The notes under the pieces were generated by a model. The model was not told where the DNA came from and did no database searches. It saw only the letters and a program-made list of their open reading frames with translations. Positions 39,444-48,285 of a DNA stretch of 51,094 nt are shown piece after piece. Every line of letters starts with the position of its first letter. Position 1 is the stretch's first letter. Source of the DNA: a virus; the IMG/VR virus record IMGVR_UViG_3300038307_000123, positions 1-51,094 of that record, one strand, 5' to 3'. A program made the position numbers and the translations under genes.

Positions 39444-40061
39444 TTAACTTGTAAGTTGTGATCCGGCCATAGCTCCACTGGTTCCACCAGAGACTCCAGC
39501 TGCAATAGCTGACCATCCCCCATTGATGGGTTGAGGTGCTTGACCGCCGATGTATGAATTGAGTAGGTATTCGTTCTTTCCCATTCTTGCTAAAGAGCCT
39601 TGGTACTGGTCATCAAGAGCTTGGAACTGTTCGTTTGTATTGTACTTTAATGATTCGGCAGATCTCGCCCAATTCCTAAAGGCCTGTCTCTTCATTGCTA
39701 ATGCAGTTCCTGATGTCCCAGAAATCCCCTTAGCTCCGATAGAGGAGTTTAATAAGTCGTATGCAGATTCATTAGATTGATTCATAGCTGTGAATTGCTG
39801 GGCTGCTACTCGGTTAAGGCTTCGCTTGTTTCTAATCTTCGTAGATGTTGCAGCTTTTCCAATATACAGATTCTGTAGGGTCTGCTGACGCATGTTTTGA
39901 ATCTGTTGATCGTTCTGCTGTTGAACCTTAAGACGAGCTTGGTGCTCTTGGTTTAAATAATTAGCATGTGCTTGATTATTTGCATTACCAGTTTGTTCTT
40001 GACTAGCCATATAGCTAGTGGCTGCTCCAGCAATAGCTAGACCCGCAATTACGTAACCCAT
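39444..40061 (-). CDS. gp14-like internal virion protein (205 aa)
   Basis: N-terminal hydrophobic, Ala/Gly-rich segment (MGYVIAGLAIAGAATSYMAS), a long Gln/Asn-rich helix (NYLNQEHQARLKVQQQNDQQ...), and a Gly/Ser-rich C-terminus (SAIAAGVSGGTSGAMAGSQL). This composition and size match T7 gp14 (196 aa), which inserts in the host outer membrane during DNA ejection. It overlaps the terminase gene by 13 nt, with GGAG about 7 nt before the ATG. Confidence 0.82.
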   Translation of the reverse strand: MGYVIAGLAIAGAATSYMASQEQTGNANNQAHANYLNQEHQARLKVQQQNDQQIQNMRQQTLQNLYIGKAATSTKIRNKRSLNRVAAQQFTAMNQSNESAYDLLNSSIGAKGISGTSGTALAMKRQAFRNWARSAESLKYNTNEQFQALDDQYQGSLARMGKNEYLLNSYIGGQAPQPINGGWSAIAAGVSGGTSGAMAGSQLTS

Positions 40062-41752
40062 TTATTTCTCCTCTGTTTTCTCGTCAGCCACTTATTAGAT
40101 TGTGGTTGATTAAATTGATCTAGATTCGAGGGACCTGTTTCATTATAGGCTCCATGCCCTAAGGCATCCCCAGCTCTGAAATCTTTTGCCCACCGAGCGA
40201 CTGTATTTTCTCTTTGCTTTTCTTTATTCTTTTCAATGACATTATCAATGTCAACACTTAGGTTATCTTTCCAGAAGGACACAGCAGCAGACAATACATC
40301 TACTCTATCGTCGTGCCTAAGACACCCCCGCCTACCTGTGAGTCGGGTGATCTGCTTCTGGGTTTCTTCTTGCCTGATGGCAGCCTTATCAAAGACAACT
40401 CGATGAGAAGCCAAGGCAGGTTCTAAAGATTCGAGCATCCTTAGTTCCTTTTGTCCACCCACCTTATATTCTTCGATGGCAACCTGCCCACATCGTTCAG
40501 CAATAACAGGACGAAGAAGCTGATTAAACATTCCGTCACCATAGTTAGCCTCCACCATGATTAGTTTTAGATTATATTGATTAACTAACTTGGCAATCCT
40601 CATAAGAGTAGCCTCATCATATCCACCATCTAATCCCTCAAGCTCATGTATCCAGACATACCCATTACATATCGAGGCGATACATATGGCAGTTTCATCC
40701 TTACCTCGTCCCGATGGATCCACAAACATGGCTGTTTGCTGGTATTCTACGTACTCCTTAGAGACCCACATAGGCTCATAGAGGAGGTCCCCATGCATGC
40801 CGAATGAAGGACACCCCTTCAGAGGCACGGAGCTGGCCCACACGACCTTTTCAGGACACACTTGGGGGTCAACGTCCAAAACGATTAGATCGCCCAGACG
40901 GAGCGGATACAGGGCCTCATCGGCAGCTGACGTATCGAGCTGATAGTGGAGCCTGAAGAGGGTAGGACCAACCTTGGCCTTCCTCTCCATAAGAGTATCT
41001 AAGTCGAACCGCTCAGGCTGAGTAGCGTCACCGGGCTCAATCCCTAGTCCCCATACCCAGTCATTGATATTATCACATTCAGAAGGAATGCTTTTATCTG
41101 GCATAATAGCAGGGAACTTAGTAATAGGATACCCAGAAGAGAGCTGATTGTAAATAGAATCTTGAATCTGAGGGGTCCCTAGGAAGAGAACCCTGCCGCC
41201 CTTGTTTCTAATCTGCTCTGCCTCAAGGCATTTATGCATAAGCTTATCCCTGACAGTCTGAGTCTCACAGTTTCCCTCGATCTCCACATCGTCAAAGATT
41301 AGAAACTCAGCATGTGAGCCCGTAATCTGAGATGTGATTCCTCTAGCGTAGCAAGATAAATCCTGCCCAACCTGAGTACGACACTCCAGATTAAACCCGA
41401 AGGCATTATCCGTAGTGTGGTCTCCGGGAACCATATGATGACAATAAGGGACTAACGTAAGTATCTTCCTAGTCATAGAAATAAACTCGACTGCCTTATT
41501 GGCAGTAGCTGAGATAACCATAACAGTTGTATCAGGATTCTTTAGCAAGTACCACGATGCGAGACAAGACGTAATAACAGACTTTCCAAATCCACGACCC
41601 GCTTGTAGTTGCATATCTTTGGGACCTTCTTGTAGTGCATCCGCCATAGCGTACTGGGCTGCCGTTGGCTCACCGAGTCCCATGTATTTAAACGCAAAGT
41701 ACAAATGGTTCCTAAAGTCTTCGACAACCTCAGCAGGAATGTGATCATACAT
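40049..41752 (-). CDS. terminase large subunit (T7 gp19-like)
   Basis: 567 aa from the ATG at 41752, which has AAGGAGG 4 nt upstream; the frame opens 9 codons earlier. ATPase domain: Walker A QAGRGFGKS near residue 50, Walker B FLIFDDVEIEG near 152, coupling motif LFLGTPQI near 190. Nuclease domain: MFVDPSGRGKDETA near 340, MVEANYGDG near 395, and RHDDRVDVLSAA near 480 provide the three acidic clusters. It packages concatemeric DNA into proheads. It lies upstream of the internal virion genes, unlike T7, where gene 19 is the last large late gene. Confidence 0.96.
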   Translation of the reverse strand: MYDHIPAEVVEDFRNHLYFAFKYMGLGEPTAAQYAMADALQEGPKDMQLQAGRGFGKSVITSCLASWYLLKNPDTTVMVISATANKAVEFISMTRKILTLVPYCHHMVPGDHTTDNAFGFNLECRTQVGQDLSCYARGITSQITGSHAEFLIFDDVEIEGNCETQTVRDKLMHKCLEAEQIRNKGGRVLFLGTPQIQDSIYNQLSSGYPITKFPAIMPDKSIPSECDNINDWVWGLGIEPGDATQPERFDLDTLMERKAKVGPTLFRLHYQLDTSAADEALYPLRLGDLIVLDVDPQVCPEKVVWASSVPLKGCPSFGMHGDLLYEPMWVSKEYVEYQQTAMFVDPSGRGKDETAICIASICNGYVWIHELEGLDGGYDEATLMRIAKLVNQYNLKLIMVEANYGDGMFNQLLRPVIAERCGQVAIEEYKVGGQKELRMLESLEPALASHRVVFDKAAIRQEETQKQITRLTGRRGCLRHDDRVDVLSAAVSFWKDNLSVDIDNVIEKNKEKQRENTVARWAKDFRAGDALGHGAYNETGPSNLDQFNQPQSNKWLTRKQRRNKWVT

Positions 41753-41768
41753 AATACCTCCTTGTTTG

Positions 41769-44700
41769 TTAGTTAACATCGTTCACCAATTCAATCCTTA
41801 AGAATCCTCCCTTACGATGTAAGGAAGATACTGGTGGACTGTCCCCATAAAAAGCCTCATCTTTATCTGGGTTTGATTCGTACCAGCCATCAGCTTCATC
41901 GGGATAGAAAGCCATAGTTCCTCTGCCAATGTCTTCGGTATGTTCTCCTTGGTAGGCTTGGTTAAATATCTCTGTTGCGGAGTAGACTCCGTTGCCCCAC
42001 CACGATGCGTCATAATAGAGAGCAATCCAAGAACTTCCGGGGATTGATCCTTCGCTCAGCCACTCTTCTGTGGGCGTGTATAGGAAAGAATCTTGTATGA
42101 ATTTGCTGTTGTTTCTAATATTATATGTTTTCCAATCAGTTCCTACAGCCCAGTCTTGAAGGGTTGTATCCCACGTTGGTTTTTCTGATCCCCTGTATCT
42201 ATTGAGAGCGTCTTCATTATCTGCTATAGTCAAAGAAGTAATAGGAATTTGAGCGTCATGCTCAACAAAATCAGAAGCATCGAAAGTACAGTGCATATAT
42301 GATAGACAGAACTTAGGATCAATAAGACTACTAACTAGGTCTCCATCAATCATTTGAATATCCTTAGGGCTTCCAATTCCGTGGATATGGGTATTGAAAG
42401 GAACCCACCATCCAGCATTAGCGATGCCTCCGGCTACTGGATTTTGTAATGGTGTATTTCTAAAAGCTTCCTCAACCAAGTGAGGTTGATCAGCACCATA
42501 GGCAGCCTGTGTAACTGGGTTACTTGAAGCATCGTTAGGAAAGGCTGAGGGGAAGGTATAAAGCATAAGCTCATACCATCCATTTTGGAAATCAGCAAGA
42601 GGACTAATGGAGGTTCCACCTGAGGTGGGCATTCTCCAAGTAACTGGTGCTATGTTTGAACTAGCTTCTTTAGATATCACAGGAAAATATTGTGGCTTTA
42701 CCCAAGCACCTATAGTAATCTTATAGGTATTACCGGGCTTTAAACATAACCAGTGATTTGGTAGAGGATGCTGTACGGTACTGCCACTACCATCATTCAC
42801 TTCATATGTATCGCCGTGATCTGTCCAATCATTAACAGTGCCAGTAGCTTTAGCACTCTTATTATAGTTTCTTCCAACCGTCCTGATCCATCTGGCATTA
42901 TCACTGGCTCCTGTAAAGCCCCACTCTCTGTAGTAACGAGAGTAATTATCGTCAAGAACATTCATCGATGGATAATTTACTGCGATATCTTCCCCACTAT
43001 CGATATCAGCCGTAGTTGTTTCTCCCATTGAAAGATAACTACCATAGTCAAATCTTTTTTGATCCATAGGAATCTGATCAAAAGTTTTGTAATCTCTCCA
43101 GTAAACCTCCGAGAAAGTTATCTGTCCTCTTGGCTGCCAATCTTGTGGATGGAACCCACCAAATCTAAACTCTACTCCTGATTGTTTGGCAGTAAAGTAC
43201 TGTAATCCGCCTACAACCGAAATGTCTCCGTGATTCAGTGCTCCTAACATCCTATCCCAATACTGAGAACCGTCGAATGGAGAGGTATCAACTAGTGAAT
43301 CAGTCCCCAAAGTTTTTGTAAGGTCATAGACATAAAGACTTCCGCTCCCGAGGCACATAAAATCTCTTTGAACCGACCAAATATTAGATTGGGGGGCAGC
43401 GGGATCGCAATCATCCGGCAAACTTTCATTATCCCCACTACAGTCTCCTCTGTGATACCTGAAGTCTGCGACACTCATATAAAATTGAGGGTATCCTACA
43501 GTACCATCGCTTATTCCTTCGTTAATTAAAGTAAGCTGTCCGTTAACGTTAAGACCAATAGAAGGATTAAACCAGAAGTTAAGTCCCCAAGTATTAGCAC
43601 CTTCTGTATAATTAGTATTTAATTTTTTAGATGCGTGATACAAAGCATTGGAGACAGTGAACGACATAATTTGATTGACTGTCGAACCGTCAGACCAATT
43701 CCCCACAAATCCGGCCGAACCACTATTGGCAACCCAACAATTAGGCATCGAAGCGGCATAAGTATATGCCGCGTTTAAATCACTATTTCCATTATCCTGC
43801 CCACCACCAACATATTCAGTAGAAAACCAAGAAGTGCCAGTCTCATATATCCAAGTCGTAGTGCCGGGAGTCCGGAATCTAAACATAGAGTGCTCTTCTC
43901 CACCTACTTTTATTTGTACTAATGTGTGTGAAGAGTCGGTTTCATCATAGGTTACACTTTCATCAATAGTTTCTGAAGTAGTGGGCGGAGACACTGTGTC
44001 GTATGTTCCAATAGCTCCTCCATCGCCCATCCACTTATGAGGAACAAGTTGGAGGTAGTAATGGTTAGACGATGTTGGAGAGTGATCATGCCTGAAGTAT
44101 AAGTAATTTCCATTTTGTACAGCAGGAGGATGACCGATGTCTCCTGCTTCTGTTGCAGTAGTAGTTAGAATAGTCTGTGCAATAATTGCGGCATCACATG
44201 ACGGAGTATGTGTTTCCTTACATATCCATGTTTCGATAATATTCTTATTGTATTGCTGATGCGATACTACATCATGAGGAGCTTGTTGATAATCATGTTC
44301 ATACTGACAACTCCATTCTCCTCTCCATGTAGCCCATATATCTCCTAGTAAAGATATTCCATTCCCCCAATAAGGAAGCTGATTGGAAGGATTGATCTGT
44401 TTAGGTCCGTATATTTTTAATCCCGCTAAGTCTAGGTACATATCCCCTAAGAGATCATCTACATCTCCCTCGTAGGGCCAGCCATGTCCTACATCTCCTG
44501 CTCCTAATGGACCAACATCGGCTGGAGGGACGTTTGGTCTGTTGCCATCGATAAGAAGGTCTTGTTCTGGAGGACCATAGTCAGCCCATATAGTTTTGCC
44601 TCTTAATCCTCTAAGAGAAGGATCGCTATTTTTGTTTGTTTGGACTTGAGTCCATTGGACATTATTCTGTGTTCCGTATCCGGTTACTTGAGCATTAGTG

Positions 44701-45077
44701 CCGGTAATCTCGCCAGTGAGGCTGCTTCTTTCCAAGCCATCTAGGTTGGATCTATCTCTTACATATAACTTACCATGAGTTGTAATCTCGCCGGTTTCTG
44801 AGGAGGTTACATGAGGAATCCACCACCACTCATTCAACGCCATGGATGAGTGAGGCACTGGTTCCTCAGTGGTAGGAGTATAGTACACTAATCCGGGAGT
44901 GTCCTCAGAAGGGCTGTCTAATATTGTATCTACAATCCAATCCCCTTTATGAGGTGCGGGTGTGGTAGTATCCTCAACCCACTTCCATCTCCACCACATC
45001 CACTCAAAGAGTGCTCCATCATCTAACGCAGTGATGGGGAAGTTTGGTCCCTTGCCTGATAAGTCAGTTCCTGCCAT
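41769..45077 (-). CDS. large Trp-rich tail/adhesin-like protein (1102 aa)
   Basis: No family recognised with certainty. Very rich in Trp, Gly, Asn, Asp, Ser and Thr, beta-rich, with few charged helices: the composition of receptor-binding or appendage proteins. The N-terminal region (ALFEWMWWRWKWVEDTTTPA) is unusually aromatic. Later parts contain carbohydrate-binding-like strands (KPGNTYKITIGAWVKPQYFP). It sits between the small and large terminase genes. The ATG at 45077 has AGGAGG about 6 nt upstream. It could be a second fibre or a host-recognition protein; structural proof is absent. Confidence 0.55.
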   Translation of the reverse strand: MAGTDLSGKGPNFPITALDDGALFEWMWWRWKWVEDTTTPAPHKGDWIVDTILDSPSEDTPGLVYYTPTTEEPVPHSSMALNEWWWIPHVTSSETGEITTHGKLYVRDRSNLDGLERSSLTGEITGTNAQVTGYGTQNNVQWTQVQTNKNSDPSLRGLRGKTIWADYGPPEQDLLIDGNRPNVPPADVGPLGAGDVGHGWPYEGDVDDLLGDMYLDLAGLKIYGPKQINPSNQLPYWGNGISLLGDIWATWRGEWSCQYEHDYQQAPHDVVSHQQYNKNIIETWICKETHTPSCDAAIIAQTILTTTATEAGDIGHPPAVQNGNYLYFRHDHSPTSSNHYYLQLVPHKWMGDGGAIGTYDTVSPPTTSETIDESVTYDETDSSHTLVQIKVGGEEHSMFRFRTPGTTTWIYETGTSWFSTEYVGGGQDNGNSDLNAAYTYAASMPNCWVANSGSAGFVGNWSDGSTVNQIMSFTVSNALYHASKKLNTNYTEGANTWGLNFWFNPSIGLNVNGQLTLINEGISDGTVGYPQFYMSVADFRYHRGDCSGDNESLPDDCDPAAPQSNIWSVQRDFMCLGSGSLYVYDLTKTLGTDSLVDTSPFDGSQYWDRMLGALNHGDISVVGGLQYFTAKQSGVEFRFGGFHPQDWQPRGQITFSEVYWRDYKTFDQIPMDQKRFDYGSYLSMGETTTADIDSGEDIAVNYPSMNVLDDNYSRYYREWGFTGASDNARWIRTVGRNYNKSAKATGTVNDWTDHGDTYEVNDGSGSTVQHPLPNHWLCLKPGNTYKITIGAWVKPQYFPVISKEASSNIAPVTWRMPTSGGTSISPLADFQNGWYELMLYTFPSAFPNDASSNPVTQAAYGADQPHLVEEAFRNTPLQNPVAGGIANAGWWVPFNTHIHGIGSPKDIQMIDGDLVSSLIDPKFCLSYMHCTFDASDFVEHDAQIPITSLTIADNEDALNRYRGSEKPTWDTTLQDWAVGTDWKTYNIRNNSKFIQDSFLYTPTEEWLSEGSIPGSSWIALYYDASWWGNGVYSATEIFNQAYQGEHTEDIGRGTMAFYPDEADGWYESNPDKDEAFYGDSPPVSSLHRKGGFLRIELVNDVN

Positions 45078-45086
45078 TATGTCCTC

Positions 45087-45296
45087 CTACGATCCAAATT
45101 TAAAAGGTGCATCTTCTGATAACTTTTCTTTGATTTGATTCAAGCTCTCTTCAGGAAGAACACCTTCCATATCTCTGTAGTCAGTTAGAAGTCCTCTAGC
45201 AATTCCCGCCCACCCCGGACTGGGGTTATTTTCTAAAGCAGAGATAGTACAATCAACCAGTACTTCACCAAGTCTTTCCATATGTTTCTTATTCAT
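45087..45296 (-). CDS. terminase small subunit-like protein (69 aa)
   Basis: MNKKHMERLGEVLVDCTISA, then LENNPSPGWAGIARGLLTDYRD and a C-terminus SEDAPFKFGS. An N-terminal helix, a short A-x-x-L/G-A-R-x-L-L-x-D block and an ending like DAPFxFG resemble T7 gp18/DNA maturase A proteins, and the position two genes before the large subunit agrees. It is short (T7 gp18: 89 aa). The ATG at 45296 shares a base with the upstream TGA; a TTG one codon earlier is possible. Confidence 0.6.
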   Translation of the reverse strand: MNKKHMERLGEVLVDCTISALENNPSPGWAGIARGLLTDYRDMEGVLPEESLNQIKEKLSEDAPFKFGS

Positions 45297-45460
45297 CAAT
45301 GTTTCTCCAATTTCCTTATTCTTAATTCATGGTCTGAAAGAAGATTGTTCGTTCGTTTCATTTCCGAAGTTAAACACCCGAGTTGATGGGACATTTTCCA
45401 CAGCATTGCTACGATACCGCCCCCTACGATAAGTTCCAGCACGATTGTCCCCTCCATCAT
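45296..45460 (-). CDS. small membrane/coiled-coil protein (54 aa)
   Basis: MMEGTIVLELIVGGGIVAML, then WKMSHQLGCLTSEMKRTNNL and LSDHELRIRKLEKH. One N-terminal membrane helix followed by a charged coiled-coil-like helix, the topology of inner-membrane spanins (Rz-like) or of pore-regulating proteins, but much shorter than T7 gp18.5. Its ATG overlaps the upstream TGA. A lysis role is inferred only from topology and position. Confidence 0.6.
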   Translation of the reverse strand: MMEGTIVLELIVGGGIVAMLWKMSHQLGCLTSEMKRTNNLLSDHELRIRKLEKH

Positions 45461-45579
45461 TTAGTCCACGGCAGTTTCTTAGCTACCCAACTGAATAATG
45501 ACCGGCCAATCAAGGCTCCGGCTGTGAACACTACGATAGTAAAGAATACTGTGCCTAAGGCACTACTTAAGATTTCCAT
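45457..45579 (-). CDS. small single-pass membrane protein, holin-like (40 aa)
   Basis: MEILSSALGTVFFTIVVFTA, then GALIGRSLFSWVAKKLPWTK. One membrane helix with a basic, aromatic C-terminus; it could be a mini-holin (T7 gp17.5 is 67 aa with one membrane segment). GGAG lies about 7 nt before the ATG. It overlaps both neighbours. Confidence 0.6.
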   Translation of the reverse strand: MEILSSALGTVFFTIVVFTAGALIGRSLFSWVAKKLPWTK

Positions 45580-45964
45580 TTTTCTTCTCCTTGCGAATTT
45601 CTAGAATTTTCCTAATGTTTTTATAGCCCCACACGAGGCTTATTGCTCCAGTAGCTCCAATGAGCGGAAGAAAAATCCACGAAGCATACTGACTGATAAC
45701 ATAATTTAGGATTATCAGGCTGACCCCACCAATGATTGGCCGCCAGCCCAGTATTCCCCGTGATATGGTTAATAATATCATACCACTTAAGAGACATAAG
45801 CCTCCGATGCCACTAAGAATCGTAAGATTCTCAATAGCGGTGATTCTTTCAACATCTGAAATAGAATTAACTACGCTATGGGTAGTAGAAGGAGCAGTAG
45901 GAAACATTTGACAGCCTCCTAAAACTCCTGTAGTAGATAATAACCCTGCTTTTTTCACACTCAT
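45563..45964 (-). CDS. membrane protein with lipobox-like N-terminus (133 aa)
   Basis: The N-terminus MSVKKAGLLSTTGVLGGCQM is basic, hydrophobic, then LGGC, a fair signal-peptidase II lipobox. Three hydrophobic segments follow (TILSGIGGLCLLSGMILLTI near 46, IIGGVSLIILNYVI near 78, and a third near 100), then a very basic C-terminus. Lipoprotein plus multi-spanning topology is odd. Possible roles are holin, superinfection exclusion or outer spanin; the sequence does not decide. The start overlaps the fibre gene's stop (ATGA). Confidence 0.62.
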   Translation of the reverse strand: MSVKKAGLLSTTGVLGGCQMFPTAPSTTHSVVNSISDVERITAIENLTILSGIGGLCLLSGMILLTISRGILGWRPIIGGVSLIILNYVISQYASWIFLPLIGATGAISLVWGYKNIRKILEIRKEKKNGNLK

Positions 45965-48276
45965 GTAACTTTCCCCTCTACTTGTACGTTTAACGTAGCA
46001 TCTATTCCTCCAAGGAGGATTTGCGAAAATATAACAATTCTCATAAACATATATCCATTAGCATTGCCCGGCAAAGATACAGAAGTTCCAGTTCCCAAGT
46101 CATCAAAGGTATATCTATCATCTATATTCAACGGAGGGCAATCAGTTATTGACTGCACCCTTTCTAATAAGGTGTAGTTATTATACCAATCAGTACCGGA
46201 ATCATTGCAGGGGTATGATCGGATTTCTTGTGGACCTACTCGAACTAAGTCACCCCTAAATGTGGGAGTAGACGTAGTTGACCCGTTGATTTCTACGGAA
46301 AACGTAACACTCATGTTCTTAACTTCGATAGATGTCCAGCCTTCAGGTATCTTTATCAAACTATGGAACGAATTAGTTCCAGTAGAGGTTGTTTCATTCC
46401 TTAGCAATGGAACAGTAAACATAGCTGGTATTGCCGGAATTTGTCCATGCTTTGAGAAATCAAAGGATATTCTATCGTAGTCGTTTGTCTGTATTCCCGA
46501 GGGGTAAAGAACAAAAGGTGTGTCATCGCTGTGAGTTAGGTTTACAACATCCATCACAAGCCCGCCACCCTCTTCTGTATACGTCTCTCTCAAGTGCTCG
46601 ACCCTAAAGGTGGCACATTGTCCCGGAGAAGTTTCTCTGCTGAGAATCAATGTAGCAATACCAATATCTGGATCCGCTTGGTCTCCAGAAAGAAGATGTT
46701 CGAGAAGAGCCTCAACATTTGTTCCCGTGGCATCTACATATGGAATCTTAATTTGGGTTACAGTACCCATATTAGAAGGAGTATCGACAAAGAATTGTCC
46801 GGAATTTTCAACAGGATCGTTTGTAGAAACCGTATCGTCCCAGTAGTATTTTAAAGGAGCACTGCTTGAATCAGCTCCAAGAGGGAACTGCATGTTTGTA
46901 CAATACCACTCCTTTTCTCCGGCAGGCTCTCTTCTTTCAAGACGAAGTAAATATCCCGTGTAGTTTCCGCTTCCGGTTCCTCCTCCGGGACCGCCGAAGG
47001 TGGGGCTGAGTTGCTCAAACAGGTGTCCTACTTCTCCTTTGTGAGCATTGGTAGTTCCTGTAGCATCGCTAGTTACAGCATAACAAAGGTTATTAAAGCT
47101 ATCTTCAAGGTCATCCGGAACAGGAATTACATCACCTAAAGCACTTAATGGACCTTTCCTCCATATGTAGAATCCGTTCCCTCTTTCTCCTTCTTCTCCT
47201 TGAATACCATCGATTCCTTGCGGACCCTGATATTTACTGAATGGCCCAACCAAACTAGTAGACCCATCACAGTATGTGAAAGTAAGGCTGAACTGATGGC
47301 TAATATCGTTACCAGATATGCCTGTAATATAGGGGGGATTGCTATAAATAACCTCATGAATTGCATCAGTTGATAAGGTAAACGAAAGTTTGGTATAAGA
47401 GCACCCGCTTTCTGGAGTACCTGCATTCCCTTCGGAATCGCACGGAGACACTACGCCTACGTCAGTCACATATGCCCCATTTAATGAAGGCTGCTGACCT
47501 AACATAAAGTTAATATCATTCCTCAAACCTTTGACAGAGTTTGTTAGCATGGCAGAGTGTTCATACAAATCGCTGATAACGTAAGGATCATTACTATTAG
47601 GTGGCTGAGGTAAAGTAGGATCGCCTGAAAGATATCCCGCCGAAGAAGCCCAAGGCTGACTCTCATCCCAGCTGATTGGATAGCTCCACTTATGATTGCC
47701 TAATGAATTACCTAAAGCATCGTCAGTAGGCCAACCAAAGACTAAAGTCTGTAGATCATCTATGTTAGCCTCTTCCACAAGCATACGAGCTCTAACATCA
47801 TCTAAGTCGCACTGAATAGATGCGGTTAGTACACAAGTAAACTCAGGGAGCACCTGCCAATATGGATTGGTTTCCTCAAACCTATTGAGAAGCTCTTGAA
47901 TCAAGTGAAGTAGCTGATCATTATCTAGATTAAGGGTAGCTGCTGTAAGCTTAGCCCCATCAGTGAATGTAATATAGCTGTAATCGCTAGGAGTTACTCG
48001 ATAAAATAAGATATCATGTACCTTAGGATTATAGTTTCCATTACAAGGCAAGGCTGCTTGAATCTCTGAAACATTTACTGTCTTATTAATCTCATTAAAG
48101 TTTACGGTAAGAGGGATATCTCTTCCCTCATCACAAGTATAGTATGCCTTGAGCTGTTCGTTATGCGGTCTCTTGTCTAATAACTGTACTGATGCATATG
48201 AGTGGTCGGGGGTGGGGTCTCCGCTTACCCAACCAAGGCCGGGATTAGCGGCAAACGTAAGCTTTACAGTAGACAT
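45961..48276 (-). CDS. tail fibre-like protein with gp17-type anchor and collagen-like patch (771 aa)
   Basis: Near residues 100-130, FTDGAKLTAATLNLDNDQLL matches the tail-attachment region of T7 gp17 (consensus F-x-D-G-x-x-L-x-A-x-x-L-N). A short Gly-x-y run (GPQGIDGIQGEEGERG) near residue 350 is collagen-like, typical of trimeric phage fibre shafts. The C-terminal half is beta-rich and receptor-type. It lies directly after the 577-aa fibre and shares its anchor type, so the virion may carry two kinds of fibre or a branched one. The ATG at 48276 has GGAGG about 6 nt upstream. Confidence 0.72.
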   Translation of the reverse strand: MSTVKLTFAANPGLGWVSGDPTPDHSYASVQLLDKRPHNEQLKAYYTCDEGRDIPLTVNFNEINKTVNVSEIQAALPCNGNYNPKVHDILFYRVTPSDYSYITFTDGAKLTAATLNLDNDQLLHLIQELLNRFEETNPYWQVLPEFTCVLTASIQCDLDDVRARMLVEEANIDDLQTLVFGWPTDDALGNSLGNHKWSYPISWDESQPWASSAGYLSGDPTLPQPPNSNDPYVISDLYEHSAMLTNSVKGLRNDINFMLGQQPSLNGAYVTDVGVVSPCDSEGNAGTPESGCSYTKLSFTLSTDAIHEVIYSNPPYITGISGNDISHQFSLTFTYCDGSTSLVGPFSKYQGPQGIDGIQGEEGERGNGFYIWRKGPLSALGDVIPVPDDLEDSFNNLCYAVTSDATGTTNAHKGEVGHLFEQLSPTFGGPGGGTGSGNYTGYLLRLERREPAGEKEWYCTNMQFPLGADSSSAPLKYYWDDTVSTNDPVENSGQFFVDTPSNMGTVTQIKIPYVDATGTNVEALLEHLLSGDQADPDIGIATLILSRETSPGQCATFRVEHLRETYTEEGGGLVMDVVNLTHSDDTPFVLYPSGIQTNDYDRISFDFSKHGQIPAIPAMFTVPLLRNETTSTGTNSFHSLIKIPEGWTSIEVKNMSVTFSVEINGSTTSTPTFRGDLVRVGPQEIRSYPCNDSGTDWYNNYTLLERVQSITDCPPLNIDDRYTFDDLGTGTSVSLPGNANGYMFMRIVIFSQILLGGIDATLNVQVEGKVT

Positions 48277-48285
48277 CGAGGCCTC

